From NCBI GenBank assembly GCA_023055355.1, contig JALJCS010000001.1:80330881-80394880 (forward strand): a stretch of DNA of 64,000 bases, read 5' to 3'. The notes under the pieces are model-generated. The model made no database searches, had not been told where the DNA came from, and saw nothing but the letters and a program-made list of their open reading frames with translations. Below are positions 38,347 through 49,400 of the stretch, one piece after another. Position 1 is the first letter of the stretch. Every line of letters begins with the position of its first letter. The DNA is from Agelaius tricolor (Eukaryota; Chordata; Aves; Passeriformes; Icteridae). The position numbers were made by a program, and so were the translations under genes.

Positions 38347-38493
38347 GCAGGATGCATCCTTGCAGGATGGCAGTGGGATTCCTGCAGGATGCATCCCTGG
38401 AGGATGGCAGGTGGGATTCCTGCAGGATGCATCCCTGGAGGATGGCAGGTGGGATTCCTGCAGGATGCATCCCTGGAGGATGGCAGGTGGGAT
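38347..38493 (+). repeat. 38-bp minisatellite, about 3.9 copies
   Basis: Units at 38347 (37 bp, slightly diverged), 38384, 38422 and 38460 share GCAGGATGCATCCCTGGAGG followed by ATGGCAGGTGGGATTCCT. The later copies are nearly identical, implying recent expansion. It lies roughly 80 bp beyond the inferred CYS1 polyadenylation site, and each unit contains the 10-bp palindrome GGATGCATCC. Confidence 0.95.
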
Positions 38494-38704
38494 GCCTTGA
38501 GGGGGGCACTAGATCACAGCCCTGGCACACAGTCTCACACCCCAGCTGTGTTCCCTGCAGCTGCCTTCAGCAAGGCTGGACACTGGTAGCTGGGGAGCCC
38601 CCAGGCAGCCCAGGGTGGGCAGTGGGAGGGAGCCAAGCTCCCACAAAGCTGTGCATGCTTGGAGGCAGCAGCTCCCAGCACACCAGCTGGGGCATGTCGA
38701 CAGG

Positions 38705-38965
38705 ACCAGGGATAATAAGGGTTTAAACTGGAAGAGTCTAAATTTGGGTTGAACATAAGGAAGAAATTGTTCACTGTGGGGGTGTTGAGGCACTGGAACA
38801 GGTTGTGAGTGCCCCATCCCTGGAAGTGGTCAAAGCCAGGGTGGATGGTGCTCTGAGCAGCCTGGTCTAGTGGAAGATGTCCCTGCCCATGGCAGGGGGA
38901 TGGGACTGGATGGTCTTTAAGGACACTTCCAACCCAGGCTGTTTTATGATTCTGTGATATCTTGG
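38705..38965 (+). mobile_element. CR1 LINE 3'-end fragment
   Basis: Sense-orientation CR1: 'aacataaggaagaaattgtt', 'gaggcactggaacaggttgt', 'catccctggaagtggtcaa', 'gactggatggtctttaagg' and terminal 'ttatgattctgtgat'. About 260 bp are retained. Confidence 0.9.
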
Positions 38966-40420
38966 TGGCCCAGAAATAGCTGGAGTAGAGAGCAGATGTG
39001 CCTGCATTGTTGGGAGAAGTTGGGTGGGTCCTCTGGAGCAATGGCTCTCTAACCCTCCTGGAAAAAATCCAATTTTGAACAATAGCAGTTCTTTCACAGG
39101 AACAGTCATTTTTAGACCTATTAATGTCACTGATCTGTGGCAGGATACAGTTTGTCTGCAGTTTATGGAGAGCCCACTCACCAGATCTCCCAGAGCTTGT
39201 GTTAGTTTTCAGCAGCTCTCAAAGACCTGCTGGGAGGAACAGAATCTGCCTGTGGAGAGCAGAAAAAACACGGTGACCCCAGCACCACAGGGGACCACAG
39301 TACTCTATTATTTTGTAATCACAACAGTAGTTTAGATTTTCTTTGAATTTGGATTTCATTCTTTCAACTAAGACCTTCCTTCTGTCAAGGTCCCCAGAGT
39401 CTCTGGCACATGTGGGGAGATATTTCACTGAGCTCAGTCACAGCTCCCCCCCCTTTGTGAGCACAGGGCCAGTGGATTGCTGCCTTTTTGGATGGCCTCC
39501 AATGACACAGCAAACAGAGGGAAGCCACGCTACTGTCAGACCATGCTGTGACAGGAGCAGGCAGGGACCAGGGCTCTGCCTCCCCCAGGTCACCCTGCAT
39601 GTCCCCTGCCTGCCCTTACAGAGCTGCTCTCTGGGGCTGCATTTGGTGACTGGCCCAGGTAACAGCTCTACAACCCATTTCAGACTCTCCTACAGGAAAG
39701 CCCAAGTATTCACAATTACAGAAATTGACTAATTAAAAATAACACCTAAGCAGAACATATTGTTAAGCTGAAAAAAAAAAAAAAAATCTCTATTGAACAC
39801 AGCAAAGCACTGGGCTGCTTTATAAAATGAGCTTCTAAAATAAGCAAGAGACAAGCACATTGCTGTAGCTGGAACAAAGGTGCAGTGGATTTCACAGACA
39901 ACCTTTTCAGCATCACCAACAGAAAAGGAGGAGCTGCAGAAACACAGGAAGGTCCAGGAAGGAGTGATGCAGCTGGGACAGTCACTGCACCAGGGAAAAG
40001 GTGCAAGAAAGAACTTTGGGGATACAAGGAGGGACCTCAAACTGCAGTATGGTCTTTCTCTGTGCCATAAAATGATGTGAGCTCAGACCACAGAGCCAGC
40101 CAGTGCAGACAGCCCACAGCCATCTGTCTTCTCACACCATGCAGAACAGGATGGTGGTACCCAAGCAGGTTCCCAGTCTGCCCAAGAACTGATGGGGACT
40201 GATCTCCCTCTGGGTCAAACCTGCACACAGCTCCACACCCAAAAGGGACAGTGGCAGTGGGGCTGGTGCCTGGGAAGCCACAACTACAGTTTAATTACCT
40301 GGTGTCAGTGCAACTCTGCTTTTGGTCCATCTTTTGCTCACAGAAAATAGGACACCAGATCATTTGTAGGTGAATAACAGTATGAAAACAGTAGCTGTGC
40401 CCACAACAGATTTCAAGAGA
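38966..40420. other. Intergenic DNA between CYS1 and KLF11
   Basis: No coding exon or RNA gene recognised. The only clear structure is a 16-base A tract at 39771-39786. Confidence 0.6.
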
Positions 40421-40429
40421 AACTTCTTG

Positions 40430-40804
40430 AAATAATGGGTTTTTCAGAAAAAGGACAATTACACTATAGAGATCACTGCCACATCTCAGGGATGTTGTCA
40501 TCTTGTTGCAGGGGTTCCATACTGTTGTCTCCTTATCACAAAGTTTCCTGTCTTCTTGGTGTTTCTTGGGGGCAGCTCCTCAGAGCACTGACTCCTTCTT
40601 CTTCTCACATTAGCCAAGCAACTCCAGTTCCCTTCTCAATCACCCAGCCCACTCTTTTATAGCACACTTCTTCTCATTGGTTACAGCTGTGGCCTGGTAA
40701 AGTCAGGCCTGTTCCTAATCTTTGATAATTGCCCAGCTGCAACTCCTTAGGGGTAAGATTACTTTGTATACTATCTTTATTTTCTTATATCCTATCCCCC
40801 TACA
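40430..40804 (-). mobile_element. LTR-like block, candidate solo LTR
   Basis: On the - strand the block starts TGTAGGGGGATAGG at 40804. It has CCAAT (ACCAATGAG) followed about 16 bp later by TATAAAAGAG near 40660, then a probable transcribed portion reaching about 40430. The TG start and the CCAAT-TATA spacing resemble a retroviral LTR. The 3' boundary and a target-site duplication were not found. An unrelated cryptic promoter is the alternative. Confidence 0.45.
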
Positions 40805-43555
40805 AATGCTGATATCCAACCAGCTGAATTATTGAAAAGTTTGTTTTCTTTTCATGGTATTTCTCTATAACCACCATCAAATCACAACTGCTTGAAGGAC
40901 AAGAAATTATTCAGCTTGCCAGTACTTCCTACCCCTAAAACAGTTTGCTGGAATTAAGCAGGGCTCTGGAGAGTCTCTTACTCATCATTTTGGAAACTAC
41001 CCTCCTGTTTAATACCCACAGCATAAGACAGGATAGCTGACAAGTGCTTTTGAGCTGACAGTCTTAATCTCCATTAATAAACTGGCAAAAGGCTATTATT
41101 TTTAACCAAATGACTACATTATTCATCTAACAAAGACAAATGCTACATGCTGCATTTTGCACTAGTCCAAAAGGAGCAAGAGAGCCTTGCTGAGACAGAG
41201 CCTCTGCCCCAGCAAGGGGGGCACAGGGGCCCCAGGCCTGCAGCTGTGCCACAGGAACCTCATGGAGCTGCCCACCACATTGGCCAGCTGCCTGGCACAG
41301 ACCACATCCACAGCAGGGCTCCCCCTCACCTCACCCTGGACACAGGACATGGCAATTATTCCACAGGGTGAAGTGGATTTATCTGGGCAGTGATAACCAA
41401 CAGAGAAGTCACTCTGCACTCAAGAGATGCTACAAGAGAAACAATTAAACCTAAGGTGTTCTTCCCATCTGGGACAAACTCTCCCAGGAAAGGGTATGCT
41501 CCAGTTTCCTCAAATTTTCTGCATGTTTTAAGATGTGTCCATTGCCTTCTGCATACATCAGCACTTAAATCATCAATTTCCTTCTACACCCGAGGGCTGA
41601 AGCAGAAGAGGAGGAAGGCTGCATTTGACAGAGGATCCCAGGACAGCCTGGACTGTGAGATGTGGCTGAGGCTTTGCAGCTTCCCCCTGGACCATCTCAC
41701 CATTTCCTCAGCCTGCAGGTTGCTGGGTTTTGAGTCATGATTTACTCTTGCTGCAGACATGGAAGCAATTTGCCTTCTCCCAGCCAGAGCCTGCCTGCCT
41801 CAAGCTGCCTTGCTGGATGTGAATGGAAGGTAAACAGGCAGATGGGCTCACAGGTTAAACTTCAAAACCAGCCTGAAGGTTTATCCCTGCAGATGAACTC
41901 AAGCCAGAGGCAACCCTGGGGCAGGACTCAGCTCATGAGATGACAGATGAAGGATGTTGGGTACAGCTTTCACAGCTGGAAAGGGAAAATTGGCCAGAGC
42001 TGTGGCCTCAGCTGGAGGAGCACACCAAGCATGCAGCATGGGCCACCTCGGCCACCTCTGCAGCATCAGAGTGGATTCACTCTCCCAGTGCCCAGGCTTC
42101 AAGAGGATCAGTGCTCATGGGTTTTCAAGACAGCTCAGGCTGCTGCTCAGCCCAGGGCTTGGCTGTACAACCACACAGGGTGGTATGTGTAACAAGCAGT
42201 GCCACTGTCTGCAAGATGAAGCATAAGCCAATAGACATGTTTGAGCACAAATCCACTGTCCTTCAGAAAATTATTCCTTTTCATGGATTTAGAATGGCTT
42301 CAAGACAGAAAGACTTGCCCCAAACAATGCTTGTGTCAGCACAGGGGTAGTTGGGAAGGCTTTCTTGTATGTAGGCTGTTTTCTCTCACTGGATGAAGCT
42401 GTTCCAGACTCCAGCCCCATTAGGATGTGGACTGAGTGCACCTCCTGGCTACATGGGACAGCTCAGACCACAGCTTGGGTCTAAGGAAAAGCAGGAAGGT
42501 GAGCACAGACTGAAATCCATTGCCATGTTTCACATAAACAAAGCCAGGGAAACAAATTAAAAATCAGAAAAAAAACCCTAAAACAAGTATTCTTAGGGAT
42601 ATAATTGGATGCTCAGAAAAATCTTCCTTGAAAAATAGTAGGGACAGCTAAGACATCTTCCCCTGGGAGACAAAGGCATTGTGACAAACTGCAGAGCCAT
42701 GGGGCTGAAGTTTGTGCTGTTCTGCCAGAGCATTAAACCTGCACCTAAGCTTTCCCTTCCAGTTGTTCTTCTGAGGGGAAAGCAGAACCATCCATGAGAT
42801 CTCTTTTCACCTTCCTCACACATGCAAGAACAATGTGCCTTTCTGTGGACAAAGCCTTGAGTCACTGCTCCCAGGTCACTCCCTGAGGGCTGAGCAGCTG
42901 AGGGCTGCACAGACTGAGCAGAGAAAGGCTGTGACAAAAAGCTGGAATCATTACACCTTCTCCCTTTCTGCTGGAAGTAAACATTTCTGCAGTTCAGGAA
43001 CTGGTCAGAGGGAAACAGCATAAAAATGTAGGTAGTTGCTGCTGTTGTCACCATCACTGGTCACCTCTTTCCCAGCTGAGACTGGGAGGTAACACCCAGC
43101 CTGCCATGTCCCCACCAGAGCAGGAAGAATTGGGGCTAGCACAGCCACTTTCAGGGCTAAATTCTTGTCTCTGCCTTATTCCCAGCACTTACTCCATGCA
43201 CAGCTTGTGACATGGACAGAGCGACACCCAGCACATCCCTTCCAGATGCTGGAGGCCAGGCTGGGAGTGGTGTGGAGCTGGGAACCCTTGTCCCCAGAGA
43301 GCAGAGAGAAGCCCCAAGGCCTGCTGAGGGTGTGCACCTTCTACCAAAACCACCAGATGAGTGGTGTAAAATCATAAACAAGTGAGCATTGGTCAATTTA
43401 CAACAGGATCAAAAAAATCCAGCCTTTACAGGGAAGTGAATTAGCAAGCCCCAAAGTCTGCCACTGGCCTAGACACACAACCTAAACCTGAAGGATTGAC
43501 ATAGTTCTGGAATGGACGCCTATGAAACCTGAAAATCCAGGATTTTTTTTATGAC
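40805..43555. other. Intergenic DNA downstream of KLF11
   Basis: No supported gene or repeat family. Open frames such as 41940-42350 lack recognisable motifs and conserved splice sites. Confidence 0.6.
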
Positions 43556-43559
43556 TTAA

Positions 43560-46139
43560 AACCAGTCACATTACATACATTTTATTTAATAAAAGTTAAA
43601 AACACGTACAAAAATGCAGTTCCATTTCCGTAAAATATAGGCTCAAAATAAAAAGCCAGAACAGTAGAGTTCAGGCAGTAAAGTGCAAAGACAGCAGCTA
43701 TGCCAGTCATGCTTAATCCATAAATAACCCTTAGACAGCAGCAGGAAGGAACAGGCAGAGCAGACACAGGCACAGCTATTCACGCACATCCACAGGGAAC
43801 GATCCACACATCCCAGAGCAGGCTGCCAGGAACTGCAGGCCAGCCTCACCCAAACAAGGAGGGAGCAGCTGCTTTTCCACATCGTGACACACATACATGA
43901 CACACTTTTGAAAAGTCTGTATTCTCCAAGTCCACTGTTTCCCCCCCGCCCCATAATGCAAAAAACATGACAATTTATATAATTATGACAAGAGTTTCCA
44001 AATTGTTTTCTCAGGTGAGCACCATAAATAATCAGTCTGTAAAAAAATGAAGTGCTAAACTGGCTACTAAACTGAGACAGGACATGCTTCCCCTGGTTAA
44101 AAGCATGCAAAAACAGCATCCAAAAGCCAGACTTCTTCTTCTAAGAGATTTCTGAGGGAAAAAAAAAAAAAGTAAGAGCAGCAACATCTTTGTTCACCAC
44201 AGAAACTTGGAAAACTAGGTAGCAACAGAGAACAGCAACACCACGAGGATCCACTTCACCAGGCAAAGAGGTTCCAGCTGAGCCCTTTGGAGAGTCCAAA
44301 GCAAGGTCCACACACACCCACTGGCACGTACACTGGGATTACAGCACGTGTCAGTGAACAGGGTGTGGGCCTTTACAAGGTCAGGCACAAAAACTTAGTA
44401 CACTTAGCACAATACTCCAATTTAGTGCAGTTTGAAAACTTACCACTGTTAATTATAACTATAGATTTTAGTGTAAAAAATAATGACATAATCTGCTTTA
44501 ACTGAAACAGGTCTCTGCCAAGTCAGCACTTCCATAGATGAGATCCATGCTTTGCCCACCCGGGGAAGCAAGACCAGGATTTCAGAACAAAGCAGTAAAA
44601 GAGGGAATGCATTCCTAGTTATGGACAGTTGATGCATATAGGAAGAACAATCCTCCTCAGTGCTCAACTAAGCTTCAGTGCAGGAGTGGCTGAAGGGAGA
44701 AGAGTCCAGAAGGAATAAGCACTCCAGAAATATTTCATTCAGGGGGGGAAGTTGTCTCCCAGCAAAACAGCTGGTGCTTTGCTGTACTGTCAGCTCTGCT
44801 ACAGTACAGACACACTCCTCCTGCCCTTGGGAATGGAGCAGTCCGACTGTGCTACGGGCAGTTTGTTACTCACACCATGCTATTACAACACAGCACTCCT
44901 GCAGCCATTGGTTCCATTTCTTAACTATCATTACACTTTGTGTAAAAGAAAATCCATTCAACAGGGAGAGTGTATTGTTTAATAGAAAAGGGTGATTTTA
45001 TACAAAGTACTGTGGAGAAGTATAAGGCCACATGAAGAGCATCATCAAGTTGACATGGTGGCTATTTCTTAACTCAAGACACATTAGTATTTCCTCTGGT
45101 GCATTGATACAGGTAAAAGAAAGCCTTGAACTATAAGGTGCACAAGCATCCACAATACAAAAAAACCCTTTAATTTTTTTATTTCTCCTCTACTCAAAAA
45201 AATATAAAGAGAGACCCACTAATTTTTTATGGGCTATCTTGCCATTTTTGCATTTTTCAGTTTATTTTGATATGTTGGTTTAGTAGGACCAAAAATAAAG
45301 CATAATTTTTAGTGTCAACATTTCTAAACAGTGTTTGTGCTTCTACCTCCATGAGAGCAGTGTGGCTCCTCCAAACTTTGCTTCAGTGGAATGTGGACTA
45401 GAGAATGCTTCTACCAAAAGCCACATCGGCTTCTACTTGCAAAGGGTATGAATTCCTAAAATGTTGAGGATTTCAGCACTTGTATTCTCAAATAAGGTCA
45501 TTCTGGTTTGGTTTGTTTTAAAAATTACTGACTCACTTTGATTTTTAATCTACCTGCACAAGGAGGGTGTAAGAGCACTAGCCCATGGCAGGATCAGGAT
45601 TTGCAAGTGTGAAAACCAACCAGTATGTTATCAAATGGTAAGTGGTTATAAGACACCCTGAATGCAATAGTTTGGGTTTACTGAAAAGGAGTTTCCAAAA
45701 CTCTGGGTCTCATCTAGCGCAGCCCTACTAATGCAAGTAATTTGCCTGCATAACAAGACCAAAATGAACAAATACAAAATATATTTGGTATAGAAAATAG
45801 TACTATAAAAATTAAAAACCACCCTGTTTTACTGTCCATCAAAATATTAACAGCAAGCATTACAACTTTTTTTAACCTATTGCCAAAATAATTTCCAAGG
45901 AGTTCTACTTTCCTGAAGTGCTGGTGATTGCAATTGCCCAAGTACTGAAAAAAAATCCAACAGGGAAGGGATGAGGAAATATGATAGATTTCTCACATAG
46001 CACTATCAACAGAGGACCTAAACTGCAGGAAACTAAAGTACACACAAACACGAGGAAAATAAAAGCCATTGCCCATTCTGCTGTTGCCATCAGAGCTCTT
46101 CCTGACCCTCAGACAGTGTGCAGAATGTGCCTCTTCACT
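43560..46139 (-). other. KLF11: KLF11 3' untranslated region
   Basis: About 2.6 kb of AT-rich sequence follows the KLF11 stop. On the - strand AATAAA occurs at 45266-45261, 45183-45178 and, most distally, 43586-43581, where the AT-rich character also ends. Mammalian KLF11 has a 3' UTR of similar size (general knowledge), so the distal signal is preferred, with shorter alternative isoforms possible. No transcript data support the exact end. Confidence 0.6.
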
Positions 46140-46453
46140 CTAGCCCTGGCAGGCAGGTGATGGCACGGGGATGAGCATACTCAGCGCACTGCTGCTGCTG
46201 CTGCTCTTGGGTTTCTCTGCCGTGGCAATCCTGCTGAGTTTGCCAAGCTCTGTCTGCCAGCTGGGGGTCTTCTTGGTGGCCATGTGGCGGCGGGTGTGCT
46301 TGGTCAGGTGGTCGCTGCGCATGAAGCGGCGCTCGCACACCGGGCACGAGAACTTCTTCTCGCCCGTGTGCGTCCGGCGGTGCCGCGACAGTTCATCCGA
46401 GCGGGCAAACTTCTTGTCACAGCCCTCCCAGTTGCAGCTGAAAGGTTTTTCCC
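46140..46453 (-). CDS. KLF11: KLF11 coding exon 4 (zinc fingers 2-3 and C-terminus)
   Basis: Begins after acceptor CCTGCAG and completes Gly431, then encodes TGEKPF-linked fingers 2 and 3. The tail is residues 488-534, ending in TAG at 46142-46140. The tail keeps the family feature KLSRIA and carries a six-Ser run (514-519) encoded by five AGC codons and one AGT. Confidence 0.97.
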
Positions 46454-49400
46454 CTGCAGGACATAAAGGAAGGGTTTGTTACTTTTGAGAAGCTGTGTTG
46501 CAGTCTTATCAAAGGGTTAACTTAAAATCTGCCTTGCAGAAACCAGTGAGTTCACAGAACTGCTTATCTGTGTAGTCAATGTAAGACTAAGCTAAAGTTC
46601 TGTTCCAGAGAAAAATAATAGCTATCATTTCTACTTATTTCCTTGTATCTCTCTTTAGTGTTCTTTAATCAAGTCTGGTTTTTCAGTTGTCAAAAATCCC
46701 AGTTTAAAGAAATAAAGCATTCATAAAGCTGCCTTATCTGCTGACTGAACTAGAAGCAAGCCCCTGCCCCCATCCCCATGCATCCGTATCTCTCTTGCTG
46801 CAGCATGTCATCCACAAATACTGTGGGCAAACAGGAAGCCTGGAATGGAGCCTCAGGGTCCTGCTGCTCCAGTGATCCAGTCCTGCACACAAACACACCA
46901 GCAAGCACTCCCAAGCAAAGCCTGTCCTGCCAGCCCCCAGAGACCAGGAATGGAAGCAAGGCTGCCCACATCAGCTGCTGCTCATCCTGGGCCACTGCTG
47001 AACATCCCACCTGTCCTGAACAACCACAACTGCAACTACTGCCTGCAACTCCCACAGGGCTCCAGATAAACATGCACCACGTGGCCCAAGATTTTGGGGA
47101 CACTTTGGAGCAGAAGAGAAGGGGCTCAAACAGGAAGGAAGCCCCACAGGAGTGTTCTCACTCCAGGTATTGAGAGTAAAGTCTGTGTCTTCTGGATGTG
47201 CTATGATCTAGCTAGTCAGTGTGCAGAGAAAAGGCAGAAAAAGAAAGCTGAACTGCTCCTCCTCCTGATCCTGTAATGGGAACTGGCTAGTGAGGGGTCA
47301 GTGTGTTTCACCTGCCACTGATGTCTTAACCACGATACAGGGGCACACACAGGCTCCCTATGGATCAGCCATGTGCACAAAGCAAGGCACTTGCTGATAG
47401 TCTGTTTATCCTGGAGCATCAGGTTTAATTCAGCAGCCTCTCAAGCCAGGAGCAGAAGCATCATTCTACCTCTGAATTATGGTTTACAAGAATTATCAGC
47501 TTCATGTAGAGGTTAAGCTCTTTCCCCAAAGGAACTGTAAAGAAAAGCTGCCAAACTAATGCAACTCCTGTCACACAAGCTGACACCCAATAAACCAGTG
47601 ACTGTGGGGTAACAGCAGCCAGGGGAGAAAAGCCAAGGAAAACCAAAAATAGGCATAGTGGGAGATTGGTATAGAATAGTTCTGTCTATCCTTCAACATC
47701 AAAAATAATCCCTGAGAACTCAAAGTTAGTTTTAATTTAACAAGATCATGGAAGCAGAAAAAGAGTAAGTAAAACACATATAGACTGTTTCCCCACTGAC
47801 CCAATTTATGGAGCAAATCACTTCATATTAATTACAATTAATTTTCATTTACCACTAAAATTCCCCTTTTGCAACTGAATAAACTGTTACATTCCTGTAG
47901 GAGCTCTGCTTCCTAACGCAGCAGCCCAGAATCTCAATGCATTCCCATTTATCCTACACAAAACTCTGGGGGAACAAAAAACCCCCCAGTTTTTTCTCTT
48001 TTCTTTTACTCACGTAACAATTAAGACCAACTACCTGTACTGTGTTATGCCTACAGCAGACCTCCCCAAGCTCCAAAACAAGGGACTTGCACAATTCATT
48101 TCCATCTAGTCCAGATGGCAGGATTCCACTTAGATCTAAACACATGCACACAGACAGCAAAGCTTCACTCCAGCTAAAGCCTGTGAAATTCAACTAACAC
48201 TACAGGGTCAGCTGAGGTCTCAGAACAAAGTACATCTTGTTTTGCCTGTCCATGGAGAATGAACATTCCTTCCATCCCCAAGATGAGCAAAAGCTTCCCT
48301 ATCACCTGCTCCTTCCCTTTCCCAGCCCCTCCTTGCAAAGAGCCCGCATTTCAGCACCCCACACGAGCAGAGCCCCTCGCACGCACCGGTGTGGGTGCGC
48401 AGGTGGGCTTTGAGGTGGGAACTCTTGAAATAGGTTTTCTTGCAGCCGGGGAAGTCACAGACGTAATTCCTCCGCCTGGAGAAGTCCACCTGGGGGGCAC
48501 AGGTCTGGCCAGAAGCGATGAACACGGGAGCAGGGGCGAGGGGCAGGAGCTTGGTGCTGCCCACAGTCACCAGGGCCTGCGGGCACGGCGGTGCCTGCGT
48601 GACAGCGGGCTGTGGCAGAACCAACATGACAGTCCCCTGAGGCACAGAGGGGCCCATGAGCACAGGCTGGGGGAGCGGGGCTGTCTGGGGCAAGATGGGC
48701 TTCATGGGAGTTGAGAGTGCTGGAGCTGAAGGCTTGACATAGGCATTAATCATGCTGCTTTGTCCATTTAAAGGGATCATTTGACAGAGAACCTGGGGGC
48801 TTGAGACGGGGGCAGGTGTCACTGGGGTAGCTCTTTTTTGCAAGTCATTCTCACAATTCTTTGGTAAGTGGGTTTGTGGTGAAACAGGCCGGACTGGTAG
48901 CTGCCCTTTATTGGTCACAATATCACTGGAGTCATGTGCATAAGGCTGATGTGCCGGAGAGGTTTTGTTGATCAAATCATCCGCAGCCCACGTGTCCTGT
49001 GGCAGTCTGGAATGTTTTGGGTCATCTGCTCCACACCAGTCTCTGGAAGCGCTGTAGCCTGAAGTTACCTTTGTTTGCTCTTGCACGGCAGGAATGTGAT
49101 GGTAAGCAGAACTATCACCTGTGTGCCGTATGACACTTGTTGCCATGGCCCTGCAGGGCTGAGGAGCAGGGAATTCAGAGATCACTGGCTTCTGCCTGCA
49201 CGGTGGCCCCACACTGGGAACAGATGGCTTGGGGGTGAGAGAGGCACCGGTGGCTGACGTGACTGAGCAGGCAGCTGTGTTTGCCATGACAGTCCTTGGT
49301 TTGGAGTAAGTCACCTGTGAGGACAGGAGCGTGGCTGCCGACATCTCAACGAAGTCAGGGCTGTGCGGAGGGGTCATGCACTGCAAAAAAAATCCACACC

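Noticed and set aside
48259..48714. 151-codon + strand frame
   Set aside because: Antisense shadow of KLF11 exon 3.
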